Of a stretch of DNA of 64,000 bases, positions 7,381 to 16,237 are shown piece after piece. Location of the stretch: NCBI GenBank assembly GCA_018262985.1, contig JADFDI010000002.1:389431-453430 (forward strand), in the 5' to 3' direction. A model generated the notes under the pieces. It was not told where the DNA came from and did not search any database. It was given only the letters and a program-made list of their open reading frames with translations. The translations under genes were made by a program, and so were the position numbers. Every line of letters begins with the position of its first letter. Positions within the stretch are counted from its first letter, which is position 1. The DNA comes from Spirochaetota bacterium. GTDB taxonomy: Bacteria > Spirochaetota > Spirochaetia > Treponematales > UBA12059.

Positions 7381-9707
7381 CAGCCGACCTCGCCCGAGTC
7401 GACGCGTTCCGTGCGGAAGGCCTTGCCGCCCGCGACGAGCGCCTTCGAGCCGACCTTCACGGCCTTCCCTTCGGCGCGGATGGGAATCGAGAAGAAGCCG
7501 TCGACGTCGATCTCCGCGGGGAGCGGCAGCGACGGATCCTGGCCTTCGAGGAAGACGCGGGTCCCGGGGGCGATCCCGGCGGCGTCGAGCACCTCGACGG
7601 TCTCGGTGCCGTCGGCGTTCTCCGCCGAGGCCGCGAGCAGCATGCCCTGGCTCTCGACGCCTCGGAGCTTGGCGGGCTTCAGGTTGTTCACGAGGACGAT
7701 GCGCTTCCCGAGGAGTTCGTCCTCGCGGTAGTGGGGCACGAGGCCCGACACGATGACGCGCTCCGTGCCGGTGCCGTCGTCGAGGGTCTCGATGTAGAGC
7801 TTGTCGGCCTTCGGGTGGCGCTCGACCTTGACGATCTCGGCCACGCGGAGGTCGACGAGGCGGGCGAAGCGCTCCTCGAGGGGCAGCTCCGCGAGCGGGG
7901 CGGGCTTCGGCTCGGGCGCGGCCTTCGGCTCCGCCGGCTTCGCCTCCGCGGACTTCGGGGGGGCTGCCTTCGGAGCGGCCGCGACGCTTCCCGCGGCGTC
8001 CCGTTCGGCTCCCGCGGCCTCGCGCTCGGCCCTTTCCTTCTGGCTACCGGAGTATTTTTCGCGGAGCTCGTCGATCCGCTTCGGGTCGAGCTTCTGGAAC
8101 AGCACCTCGGAACCGGCGATGGAGCCGAGCGGGGCGAGGTCCGCGAGGTCCTTCCACGATAGCCCCGAGGCCCCGCCCACGGTCTTGCCGAAGAAGCCGG
8201 CGAGCTTTTCCGCGGCCGCGGGCATGTAGGGGTGGATGAGCACCGCGAGGTCGCGGAGGACGAGGCAGAGGTCGGAGAGGAGGCTCGCGGCCTTCTCGGG
8301 CTCCGCGGTCCGGGCCTTCCAGGGTTCGGTCGCCTGGAAGCGCTTGTTCGCGAGGTCCGCGATCTCGAAGACCTGGCGGAAGGCGTCGCGGAGCTCGGCG
8401 CGCTCGAGCTTGGCGGCGATCTCGCCCTCGAGCCGCCTCACTTCGTCCCAGAAGGCGGCGTCGGGCGTTCCCGCCGGGATCTTCCCGTCGTAGAAACGCT
8501 GGACGAAGGCGAGCGTGCGGTTGGCCAGGTTCCCCAGGTTGCCGATGAGCTCGCCGTTCACCTTCTCGAGGAAGTCCGCCCAGGTGAAGGTGTAGTCGGA
8601 GCGCTCGGGGCGGTTCCAGAAGATGTAGAAGCGCCAGACGTCCGCGGGAATGCCCGACTCCACGGCGTCGGAGCCGAAGACGCCGACGCCCTTCGACTTC
8701 GAGAACTTGCCGGATTCGTAGTTGAGGTACTCGGTGCTCGACATGTGGTGGAGCATGGTCCAGTCCTTCCCCGAGCCGAGCAGGGTCGAGGGGAAGATGA
8801 CCGTGTGGAAAGGGATGTTGTCCTTGCCGATGAACTGGAAGAGCTCGACGTTCTCGGGATCGGCCCACCAGGATTTCCAGTCGAAGCCCTTCTCGTCGGC
8901 GAGCGTGGCGGCGATGCTCATGTAGCCGATGGGGGCGTCGAACCAGACGTAGAACACCTTGTCGCGGAAGCCGTCCTTGGGGACGGGGATGCCCCACTTG
9001 AGGTCGCGCGTGATGGCGCGCGCCTTGAGGCCGTCGCGGATCCAGGCCTGGGTCATCTGGACGGCGTTGTTCGCCCAGAAGCCGTCGACGCTCGCCTGCT
9101 TCATCCAGGCCTCGAGCTTCGGCCGGATGGCGGGCAGGTCGATGTAGAGGTGGCGCGTCGAGCGGGGCGCGGGCGTCGCGCCGCAGGTGGAGCACTTGGG
9201 ATCTTTCAGCTCGGTCGGCTCGAGGAGCTTGCCGCAGGACTCGCACTGGTCGCCGCGGGCGTCCGGGTAGCCGCAGTGGGGGCAGGTGCCGCGGACGTAG
9301 CGGTCCGCGAGGAAGCGCTCGCACTTCGCGCAGTGGAGCTGCTCGATCGTCTCTTCCTTGATGAGGCCGGCCTCGTCGAGGTCGCGGAAGAGGCCCTGGA
9401 CGATCTCGGTCTGGCGCGGGGTCGAGGTGCGGCCGAACTTGTCGAAGGCGATGCCGAACCACTCGTAGATGTCGGCGTGGATCCGGTGGAAGCGGTCGCA
9501 GAGCTCGCGGGGCGTGACGCCCTCCTCGAGGGCCTTGGTCTCGGTGGCCGTGCCGTACTCGTCGGTGCCGCACACGTAGAGCGTGTCGTAGCCGCGGAGG
9601 CGGCAGGCGCGCGCGAAGACGTCGGCGGAGAGCACCTGGATGAGGTTGCCGAGGTGGGGAATATTGTTCACGTAGGGGAGCGCGGAGGTCACCAGTCGTC
9701 GTTTCAT
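7380..9707 (-). CDS. metG: Methionyl-tRNA synthetase with C-terminal tRNA-binding domain
   Basis: 775 residues. The catalytic Rossmann core carries the HIGH-type motif PHLGN at 17-21 and the KMSKS-type motif KFSKSKG near 333-339. The connective domain has four CxxC pairs (about 124-176), which would bind two zinc ions as in E. coli MetG. An Ala/Pro/Lys-rich linker (about 565-610) leads to a Trbp111-like tRNA-binding domain (LVDLRVAEIVKVERHPKADKLY onward) that also drives dimerisation. It charges initiator and elongator tRNA with methionine. No Shine-Dalgarno lies before the ATG; a strong promoter ends 7 nt upstream, so leaderless translation is likely. Confidence 0.97.
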   Translation of the reverse strand: MKRRLVTSALPYVNNIPHLGNLIQVLSADVFARACRLRGYDTLYVCGTDEYGTATETKALEEGVTPRELCDRFHRIHADIYEWFGIAFDKFGRTSTPRQTEIVQGLFRDLDEAGLIKEETIEQLHCAKCERFLADRYVRGTCPHCGYPDARGDQCESCGKLLEPTELKDPKCSTCGATPAPRSTRHLYIDLPAIRPKLEAWMKQASVDGFWANNAVQMTQAWIRDGLKARAITRDLKWGIPVPKDGFRDKVFYVWFDAPIGYMSIAATLADEKGFDWKSWWADPENVELFQFIGKDNIPFHTVIFPSTLLGSGKDWTMLHHMSSTEYLNYESGKFSKSKGVGVFGSDAVESGIPADVWRFYIFWNRPERSDYTFTWADFLEKVNGELIGNLGNLANRTLAFVQRFYDGKIPAGTPDAAFWDEVRRLEGEIAAKLERAELRDAFRQVFEIADLANKRFQATEPWKARTAEPEKAASLLSDLCLVLRDLAVLIHPYMPAAAEKLAGFFGKTVGGASGLSWKDLADLAPLGSIAGSEVLFQKLDPKRIDELREKYSGSQKERAEREAAGAERDAAGSVAAAPKAAPPKSAEAKPAEPKAAPEPKPAPLAELPLEERFARLVDLRVAEIVKVERHPKADKLYIETLDDGTGTERVIVSGLVPHYREDELLGKRIVLVNNLKPAKLRGVESQGMLLAASAENADGTETVEVLDAAGIAPGTRVFLEGQDPSLPLPAEIDVDGFFSIPIRAEGKAVKVGSKALVAGGKAFRTERVDSGEVG

Positions 9708-9714
9708 GGAGGCG

Positions 9715-9744
9715 ACTATACGGAGCTTTGGCCCCCGCGGTCAA
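9715..9744 (-). promoter_or_regulatory. metG promoter, -10 box 7 nt from the start codon
   Basis: On the minus strand TTGACC (9744-9739) and TATAGT (9720-9715) are separated by 18 bp, close to the sigma-70 consensus. Only seven bases separate the -10 box from the metG ATG, so transcription should begin at or next to the start codon. Confidence 0.65.
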
Positions 9745-9808
9745 CGGGCGAGGAGGAATGGCCGCGCGGCCGCGGGCGGGGACTGGCGTCGCGGTCTCGA
9801 CGCGGAGC

Positions 9809-12800
9809 CTAGAAGATCACCTTCAGCGAAAGCGAGGCCGCGAGCTCCGCGAAGGGCGTGGCGACGCCCTCCTCGACCGACACGCCCTGCGCCAGCGTCA
9901 GCTTCGTCTCGACGACGAGGCGTTCGCGGGCCGTCACTTTTTCGATCCACGACTCCTTGAGCCTCGCGACGAACTGCGCTCCGGAACGTTCCGGCGACGA
10001 GAGCTCGAGGCCGAGCGCGAGCGAGCTGACCGGGACGCGCGGCGCCTCGGCCACGAGGACGAGGTAGTCGGATACCACGGAAACGCCCGGTCTCCGCCCG
10101 TCCGCCGCTTCGCCCCCTTCGGACGCCGGGTCCGGGGCGGCGGGAGAAGCCCGGTCGAGCGCCCACGAGAGCAGGTCGGAAAGCCAGGTGCGTCCGGGCC
10201 GGAGCGACGCGCTCCAGTCGAGGGCGTTGGACCAGGTCGTCCCGTCCCGCGCGAGGTCGAGGACCGCCCGTTCCTCGAGCCGCCATTCCTGGCCCGCCGC
10301 GTCGGAGAAGGAGGCCAGCGCGGAGGCCGCGGCCTTGGCCGAGACGCCGGAGCCGTCCGCCGGGAGGCGCAGCGCGAACGAGGAGCGCAGGGCGTATTCG
10401 TCGTAATCGAAGGCCGACGAGAGAGGTTTCGAGCCGGACGAGCCGAACAGGTCGAGGGCCGCGCCGCCCGTGCCGCCTTCGACGACCAGGAGGTCCGATA
10501 CGCTGTCGCCCTTCCGCGAGAGCTCCCGGCGGAGCGCCACGCGCGCCTCGGAGGGCAGGACGAGGTCGAGCGTCCTCGAGCCGTAGCGTCGGGCGAATTC
10601 CAGCGAGGCCTCGGCGGACCACGAGGCGTCCGCGGCGCCCAGGGTGCCGGCCCCGAAGCGTCCGCCCAGGTCCGGGTCGAACAGCTCGAGGAACGGGATC
10701 GCGTCCCAGAGCCAGGGCGACGCCGCGACGGCGGCGCCGAAACCGGAGAGGTCGTCGCGGAAGGAAACGCCGGGGGCGGCGCTCCCCCGGGCGACCTCCC
10801 GGGAGTACGCGGGCTCGAGGCTCGCGCCTTCGCCCAGATCGAAGCGGCGGCGGAGCGTGGCCGCGACGGCGCTCTCGGCGCGTAAGGAGGCGGGTCGCGC
10901 CGAGGCGCGGGCATCGAGCGCGGCGAGCTCCTTCCCGCCCGGCGCGAGCTTGAGTCCCGCGCCCAGGGTCCTGAGCGAGGCGTCAGCCTCCCCGGCGGGC
11001 AGCAGCAAGGGCCATGAGGAGAGCCAGGCCTCCGGATAGGGAAGGTCGACCTCGATCGGAGTCCGGGGTGAGGCGAGGCCCGCGGAGGCGCTCGCGGAGA
11101 AGGCGCCCGCGCCGAGCGCGGCCTTCCAGTCCTGCGAGAAGGCCGCGGGCAGGACGCCGGCGGAGCCCTCGAGCGAGAAGCGGAACCCGTCCCCGAGCGC
11201 GAGCGAGAGCGTATCCTTCCTGGAGAGCCGGCCGGCGGCGGGATCGCTCGAAAAGCGTTCCATGAATCCGAACGGCCCCGCGGCGGGAAGCGCGAGCCCG
11301 TGCTCGAGCGCGAGGCGCGAGGCCGGACCGCCCTCCGGCGCGAAGTAGCCCCGCGCGCCGGCCCGGAGTTCCAGCGCTCCGATGCCGATCTCGCCTTCGA
11401 GGCTGCCAGCGAGCGCGCCCTCGAAGGCGCCTTCCGTCCAGTAGGCCTCGCCCGAGCCCTCCAGGGCGAGCGAGGCGTCGGTCAGGAAGGGCGCGGCCTC
11501 GAAGGCGCCGGGCGAGGTCCAGGAGGCGCCCGCGCGGCCGAGGGCCAGGAAGCCGCTCACCGGCTCCTCGAGCGAGAGCGCGTCGAGCTCGACCGTGCCG
11601 GTCTCCACTCCCTCGACCTCGATGCGCGCGAGCCCGGGATTCCGCGACCGGTCCACGGCCGCGACGGCGCCCGGGACGGGGAGCGGCCCGCTCCGGTCGT
11701 CGGTGGCCGAAAGGACCGTCGGCGCGGCGCCCGCGTCGAGCGCGATCTCGACGCGGGTCCAGGGCGCGGAGGCGCCCGCCGCGGGCAAGGGGACTTCCAC
11801 CGAAAGCGCGTCGGTCGCGCCGGAAACGAGCCTGACGCGGAGGGTCGGGGTGCCGGTCGACGCGATGGCGTCCGCCCGGTACCAGAAAACGAAGGTACGG
11901 TACTCGCCGAGCGGCACCGCGTCGACGACGCGCTCGGCCGCCGCGAGGCCGCCGGTCGCGGCGTCGATGACGAAGGCCAGCGTTTCGTTCGTCGAGCCCG
12001 GAACGTAGCGCGCGGCGCTGTCGGGGAAGGCTTCCGCGAGTCCGGAGTCCTCGCGGCGCTCGAGCGTCGTGCCGGCCGGGTCGGAGTCCGCGAGGCGGTA
12101 CGGCAGCTTCCAGTCGGAGTCCTCGTCCATGCCCGAGACGAGCCGGTGTCCCGTCGAGTCGCCGCTCCGCCAGCCGATGCGCCCGTCCGCGGAATACGCG
12201 AGCCCGGCCGCCCCCCCGGCGGACTCGAGCGCGCCTTCGACGCCGCCCGCGAGGTCGATCGAGGCGAGGCTCGCGCCGCCCGCTTCCGAGTAGCCCGTGC
12301 CCGGAACGCCCCAGCGCGCGCCGGCGCCGGTCCACGCGCGGGAGGCGGCGCCGGGGAATTCCGCGCCGGCGGCCGCGGCGACGGTGCCGTCGTGCCGGTC
12401 GGCGCTCGCCTCGAGCCAGCGGACCTCGATCTCGTCGGAAGCCGCCGCGGGCGACGCGAGGACCAGGGTCGTCCCCGACATGGTCCAGAGCGTCTCCCGG
12501 GCGCCGTTCCTCCGGACTTCCACCGATCCGGGAACGTAGCCCGCGTCAAGGAGGTAGGCTCCCGGCTCGCCGAGGCTCCGGAAGCGGAGCGCGCGGGTCG
12601 GCGCGGCGGGGGCGTCGGCGAGGTCCGGGTCGTCCGATCCGCGCAGGTAGATCCGGTCCAATCCAACGGAGGACAAGGGCCTCCGCCGTTCCGCGGAGCG
12701 CGGTCCGTAGGTCCCCGCCGGGGCGAGCTCCGCGATGGTTCCATCCGCGGAGGCCGCGAGCGAGAAGGCGAGGTCCGCGAGCCCGCTCGTCACGTCGACG

Positions 12801-13825
12801 AGGTCCGCGGCCGACGATTCGCCGCGGAAATCGTCGGGCACGAGGTAGCGGCCCAAGGATTGGAAGTAGTGGACCGGCGACGAGCCTTCGGGTATTGCTT
12901 CGTCGTCGCCCTCGGGATCGAAGAGCAGGACGGCCGTCCGACCGTCGACGTCCACCGGCGCGCCGTCGGCGAGCGCCGCGTCGTCGGACCCGCCCGTCCA
13001 GGCCGCGAGGAGCCGGCCCTTGGCCGCCGCGCGCAGCTCCGCGAGCCCGTCCGTCGCGTCGAGCGCGTACTCGTCGGCGCCGAGCCTGCGGTAGCGCCGC
13101 CCGTCGCTTCCGGTCAAGGCGCCCGCCGCGCTTTCCAGGTAGAAGGCCGCGTTCGCGACGCCCGAGGCGGGCAGGACGAAGAAGCGGTCGCGCACGTAGG
13201 CGGCCGCGGAGACGGTGGCGACGCTTTCCGGGCGGTCTCCGCGCCAGACCCGGGAGCGTAGGGCCGCCTGCTCGTACCGCACGGCGGCGAATAGGCGCAC
13301 CGTGTCGGAACGGCCCGCCGCGGCGTCGCCGTCCGAGGCTCGGAGGGCTACGCCGAAGAGCCCCGGGACGCCGGGCCCGAGGCTCAGGCCGGGCAAGGAG
13401 GGTATGCCGATGCCGGTGTTGCCGACGCGGACCTCGTCGAGGAAGGCCTCGCGATCCCCGCGCCAGCCGAGCGCGAATTCGTCGACCGTCCCGGCCGGAT
13501 CGGCGCGGGCTTCCAGGAACCAGCGATCGGCCACCACGAGCGAGAGCCAAAGGTCGGGGTTCTGGGCGAAGAGGGGGACGGGCGCCGAGAGGGCCAATCC
13601 CTCCGCGCCGCTCCAGGCGGCGGCGAGCGAGCCCGTCGCGCCCGCTTCCCAGAAGCCTTCGATCTCGAGCGAGACCGAAGCGTCGCCGAGCTCGAGAGCG
13701 ACCAGGCTCTCCGGCGCCTCCTCCGGCAGCCCCGCGAAAGCGCGGGCGGACTGCCCCCGCGCGGGAAGGCACAGGCCGGCCGCGAGCGCGGCGACGACGA
13801 CGACGGGCGCTTTCCTCGCGGCCAT
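9809..13825 (-). CDS. Large presumed outer-membrane protein, unknown function
   Basis: 1338 residues from the only ATG that gives a signal peptide: basic MAARK, hydrophobic VVVVAALAAGLCLPA, cleavage near ARGQ-S. The frame stays open further upstream, but that part is antisense to the DUF503 gene. The mature protein is rich in Ala, Gly, Asp and alternating hydrophobic residues, with few Cys and no membrane helices, and ends SLSLKVIF, a terminal Phe typical of outer-membrane beta-barrel proteins. The C-terminal half has repeated short amphipathic strands; the N-terminal half has domains of unknown type. I do not recognise the family; the layout recalls large surface or secretion proteins such as SprA, but that is only a resemblance. 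Confidence 0.7.
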   Translation of the reverse strand: MAARKAPVVVVAALAAGLCLPARGQSARAFAGLPEEAPESLVALELGDASVSLEIEGFWEAGATGSLAAAWSGAEGLALSAPVPLFAQNPDLWLSLVVADRWFLEARADPAGTVDEFALGWRGDREAFLDEVRVGNTGIGIPSLPGLSLGPGVPGLFGVALRASDGDAAAGRSDTVRLFAAVRYEQAALRSRVWRGDRPESVATVSAAAYVRDRFFVLPASGVANAAFYLESAAGALTGSDGRRYRRLGADEYALDATDGLAELRAAAKGRLLAAWTGGSDDAALADGAPVDVDGRTAVLLFDPEGDDEAIPEGSSPVHYFQSLGRYLVPDDFRGESSAADLVDVTSGLADLAFSLAASADGTIAELAPAGTYGPRSAERRRPLSSVGLDRIYLRGSDDPDLADAPAAPTRALRFRSLGEPGAYLLDAGYVPGSVEVRRNGARETLWTMSGTTLVLASPAAASDEIEVRWLEASADRHDGTVAAAAGAEFPGAASRAWTGAGARWGVPGTGYSEAGGASLASIDLAGGVEGALESAGGAAGLAYSADGRIGWRSGDSTGHRLVSGMDEDSDWKLPYRLADSDPAGTTLERREDSGLAEAFPDSAARYVPGSTNETLAFVIDAATGGLAAAERVVDAVPLGEYRTFVFWYRADAIASTGTPTLRVRLVSGATDALSVEVPLPAAGASAPWTRVEIALDAGAAPTVLSATDDRSGPLPVPGAVAAVDRSRNPGLARIEVEGVETGTVELDALSLEEPVSGFLALGRAGASWTSPGAFEAAPFLTDASLALEGSGEAYWTEGAFEGALAGSLEGEIGIGALELRAGARGYFAPEGGPASRLALEHGLALPAAGPFGFMERFSSDPAAGRLSRKDTLSLALGDGFRFSLEGSAGVLPAAFSQDWKAALGAGAFSASASAGLASPRTPIEVDLPYPEAWLSSWPLLLPAGEADASLRTLGAGLKLAPGGKELAALDARASARPASLRAESAVAATLRRRFDLGEGASLEPAYSREVARGSAAPGVSFRDDLSGFGAAVAASPWLWDAIPFLELFDPDLGGRFGAGTLGAADASWSAEASLEFARRYGSRTLDLVLPSEARVALRRELSRKGDSVSDLLVVEGGTGGAALDLFGSSGSKPLSSAFDYDEYALRSSFALRLPADGSGVSAKAAASALASFSDAAGQEWRLEERAVLDLARDGTTWSNALDWSASLRPGRTWLSDLLSWALDRASPAAPDPASEGGEAADGRRPGVSVVSDYLVLVAEAPRVPVSSLALGLELSSPERSGAQFVARLKESWIEKVTARERLVVETKLTLAQGVSVEEGVATPFAELAASLSLKVIF

Positions 13826-13918
13826 GGTATGGCTATGATCGTAGCGCGCCGCCGTCCGTCGCGTCCACTGGACTCGCCCCGGTCGCGCCCAAGCACTCTG
13901 CCGGAGGACCCCAAGGCC

Positions 13919-14209
13919 ATGGTCGTCTCGATGTTCCAGATCATCCTCGAGCTGCCGGAGACGGGATCCATCAAGGACAAGCGCCGCCTCGTGAAGGGAC
14001 TCTGCGAGCGGCTCCGGAGCAAGTACCGCGTCTCCTGCGCGGAGGTGGACCTGAACGATTCCCTGCGCTGGGCCCAGCTCGGCGCGGCCCTGGTCTCCAA
14101 CTCGAAGGAGCACGGCGAAACCGTCATGCGCAAGGCCCTCGAGACGGTCGAGATCCAGGCCGGCCTCCGCGTGCACGACATGCAGGTCCATTCCGAGGTC
14201 TTCGACTGA
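13919..14209 (+). CDS. DUF503 / YlxP-family protein
   Basis: 96 residues from ATG 13919, preceded by GGAGG 11 nt upstream; the frame is open earlier, but family members start here (MVVSMFQIILELPETGSIKDKRRLVKGLCERLRSKYRVSCAEVD). Conserved features are the LKEKR-like SIKDKRR, the AEVD strand and LGAALVSN. In Firmicutes this gene sits between infB and rbfA and has been linked to ribosome function; here it is some 31 kb away from infB, between an outer-membrane protein and a lipoprotein, so it has left the usual neighbourhood. Function remains unproven. Confidence 0.8.
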   Translation: MVVSMFQIILELPETGSIKDKRRLVKGLCERLRSKYRVSCAEVDLNDSLRWAQLGAALVSNSKEHGETVMRKALETVEIQAGLRVHDMQVHSEVFD

Positions 14210-14254
14210 GGCCCCGTGTTTACAAAGCGGCCAGGGAAGCTTAACCTGTTGGCG

Positions 14255-14917
14255 ATGGCGAAGCTCCCGGGCCGTCCACGGTCCGCCGCGTCCCGCGCGG
14301 CCCTCCTCCCGCTCGCGCTTTTCGTCGCGGCGGCGCTCTCGTCGTGCATGGAGCTCGACGCCGAGCTGGAAATCCGCGCCGACGGCACGGGACTCCTCGC
14401 CCTCGACTACGTCCTGCCCGATTTCGCGGAAAACCTCGATACGGGCGGCCGCGCGCGCCGCTACCTGCCCCTGCCCGCCGACCGCGCGGGCCTCGAGGCA
14501 ATGGCCGCCGGCATCCCCGGCCTCAGGCTCGACGCCTGGGAACGCGCCGCCCTCGAACCCGGTCCCTCCGGCGTCGACCGCTTCCGCATCCGCGCGGCGC
14601 TCTCGTTCGATTCACCCGCCGCCTTCGCCGCTTTCGCCGCAAGCGCGGGCGGGGAGGGAATGGCGGAAGCCGTGGCCGACGGGCGCGGCTTCGACCTCGT
14701 CCTCTCCGAGGGCCGGAGCTCCATGGACGGGGGCTTCCTCGCCTTCCTCGCCGCCGCCTTTCCCGAGGCCGCCTGCTCCTTCACCGTGCGGCTGCCCTCG
14801 CGCGGCGCGAGCAACCGGGGCGCCTTCGACGCGGCGGGCACTACGCTCTCCTGGTCCCTGCCCCTCCAGGAAATCCTCACCGCGCGCGATACCCTCGACT
14901 GGAGCGTGCGCTGGTGA
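14255..14917 (+). CDS. Lipoprotein, LppM-like domain
   Basis: 220 residues from ATG 14255; GTG 14216 in the same frame is an alternative that lengthens the signal region. A basic start, a hydrophobic run and the lipobox ALSSC predict a lipoprotein with the mature N-terminal Cys followed by MELDAELEIRADGTGLLALDYVLP. That beta-strand block (a lone Cys, then strand, then ADGTG) resembles LppM-type lipoproteins of actinobacteria and spirochaetes. The rest alternates helix-rich and strand segments and contains one more Cys near the end. It follows the DUF503 gene by 45 nt and probably shares its transcript. Role unknown. Confidence 0.65.
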   Translation: MAKLPGRPRSAASRAALLPLALFVAAALSSCMELDAELEIRADGTGLLALDYVLPDFAENLDTGGRARRYLPLPADRAGLEAMAAGIPGLRLDAWERAALEPGPSGVDRFRIRAALSFDSPAAFAAFAASAGGEGMAEAVADGRGFDLVLSEGRSSMDGGFLAFLAAAFPEAACSFTVRLPSRGASNRGAFDAAGTTLSWSLPLQEILTARDTLDWSVRW

Positions 14918-14990
14918 ACATCGCCGACGGGCCGCGCCGGAGGTCCCCCGGGACGAAGCCGGATGGTTCAACGAACGCGGAGGTCCTCCC

Positions 14991-16193
14991 ATGAAAACCA
15001 CGAATATTCCCGGTCGTCGCCTCCCCCGGCCTTCCGCCGCCACGGCCAGAGGCGGCGCGCTTTCGGCCGCCCTGCCCGCCGCGCTCCTTTCGGCCCTGTT
15101 CCTCGCCGCGGCCTGCGGTGGCGCGCCCGCGGTTCCGGCGGACGCCGAGGCGCCCGCGGCCCCCGCCGCGGTATCGGTCGCCGAGCTCGACGCCCTGCTC
15201 GCGCAGGCCGCCGCCGCGCTCGACAGCTTCCACACGGTGGAGGCCATCAGGTCCTGGGTCGGCGTCCTCGGGCTCGCCGGCGCGAGCTCCGATCCCCTCG
15301 TCCGCGCGCGCGCGGAGACCGCCCGCGCCGAGCTCGTCCGCGTCGGCAAGCGGCTCTCGCTAGAACCCGGCGAGCTCTGGATCAAGGCGGACGGCACGCA
15401 GGCGGAGGCCTCGGTCCGCGGGCTCGGCAAGCCCGGCGCCCTCCAGCCGGCGGTCTACCTCTACGAAAACTACGGCACGGTCAAGACCCCGGTGGCCGAC
15501 GCGCCCATCGCCTTTCAGTTCGTCCGGGGGAAGGGCGTACTCGTCGAGAGCGTCGCGACCGATTTCGAGGGCCGCGCCAACACCACCGTGAGCCGCCTCG
15601 ACGAGGCCGCCAAGGGGGCGGCCGTGCGGGCCATGCCGGTCTTCGAGGAGAAAGGCTACCGCTACGCCTTCGCCGAGCTGATCCGCGACTTCGTCTACCT
15701 GCCGCCCTCGAAGCTCGCGAAGGTCGTGGCGGTCGAGGTCGCGCAGGGCTCGAGCCGCGCGGCCCCGCTCGCCGCGGACCTCGTTTCGGCCAGGGCGCGG
15801 GACGCCGGGCTCGACCCGGCCGTCTACGACAAGGCGCTCGAGGACGCGCGCTTCGCGGCCGCCATGGCGGGCGATCCGGCCGTGCTCCGCGCCCTCGCCG
15901 CCGAGACGGGCGCCGCCTGGTTCGTGTTCCTCCGCATCGAAGCCGGCGAGCCGCGCCAGATGGTCGTGTCGGGCAAGGCCTACAACATCTGGACGGTCGA
16001 CGCCAAGGCGAGCCTCCGCCTCGTGCGCGACGACGGCACCGCGGCCTGGTCGAAGCCCGTCGACGGCATCCGCGGCCAGGGCGGCAGCGCAGCGCTCTCG
16101 CTCGAGAACGCCTTCCAGCTGGCGCGCGAGGCCGCCGCCGCCGCCATGGATTCCGACCGCGCCGCCATCCTCGCCGCCGTTTCAGCGCCTTGA
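14991..16193 (+). CDS. Lipoprotein of unknown function
   Basis: 400 residues, ATG preceded by GGAGG. The N-terminus has an unusually long, basic n-region (about 22 residues), a hydrophobic core and the lipobox LAAAC, then an Ala/Pro-rich linker. The mature region opens with a helical segment (SVAELDALLAQAAAALDSFHTVEAIRSW), continues with a beta-rich middle (ALQPAVYLYENYGTVKTPVADAPIAFQFV) resembling an immunoglobulin-like carrier domain, and ends in an alternating alpha/beta part. I do not recognise a catalytic motif. Placed 73 nt after the preceding lipoprotein on the same strand, so likely envelope-related. Confidence 0.65.
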   Translation: MKTTNIPGRRLPRPSAATARGGALSAALPAALLSALFLAAACGGAPAVPADAEAPAAPAAVSVAELDALLAQAAAALDSFHTVEAIRSWVGVLGLAGASSDPLVRARAETARAELVRVGKRLSLEPGELWIKADGTQAEASVRGLGKPGALQPAVYLYENYGTVKTPVADAPIAFQFVRGKGVLVESVATDFEGRANTTVSRLDEAAKGAAVRAMPVFEEKGYRYAFAELIRDFVYLPPSKLAKVVAVEVAQGSSRAAPLAADLVSARARDAGLDPAVYDKALEDARFAAAMAGDPAVLRALAAETGAAWFVFLRIEAGEPRQMVVSGKAYNIWTVDAKASLRLVRDDGTAAWSKPVDGIRGQGGSAALSLENAFQLAREAAAAAMDSDRAAILAAVSAP

Positions 16194-16215
16194 GCCTGGA
16201 ACCCTGACCCGAGGG

Positions 16216-16237
16216 AGCGGAGGCGCCGCTACCTTTT
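16216..16237 (+). terminator. Weak terminator after the lipoprotein gene
   Basis: A 5-bp stem AGCGG/CCGCT with a 5-nt loop is followed by ACCTTTT, in the 43-bp gap between two convergent genes. The short U-tract makes it a marginal call. Confidence 0.3.

Noticed and set aside
13826..14191. N-terminal continuation of the large outer-membrane protein frame
   Set aside because: The stretch is antisense to the DUF503 gene, which has clear family motifs, and would bury the signal peptide in the middle of the protein.
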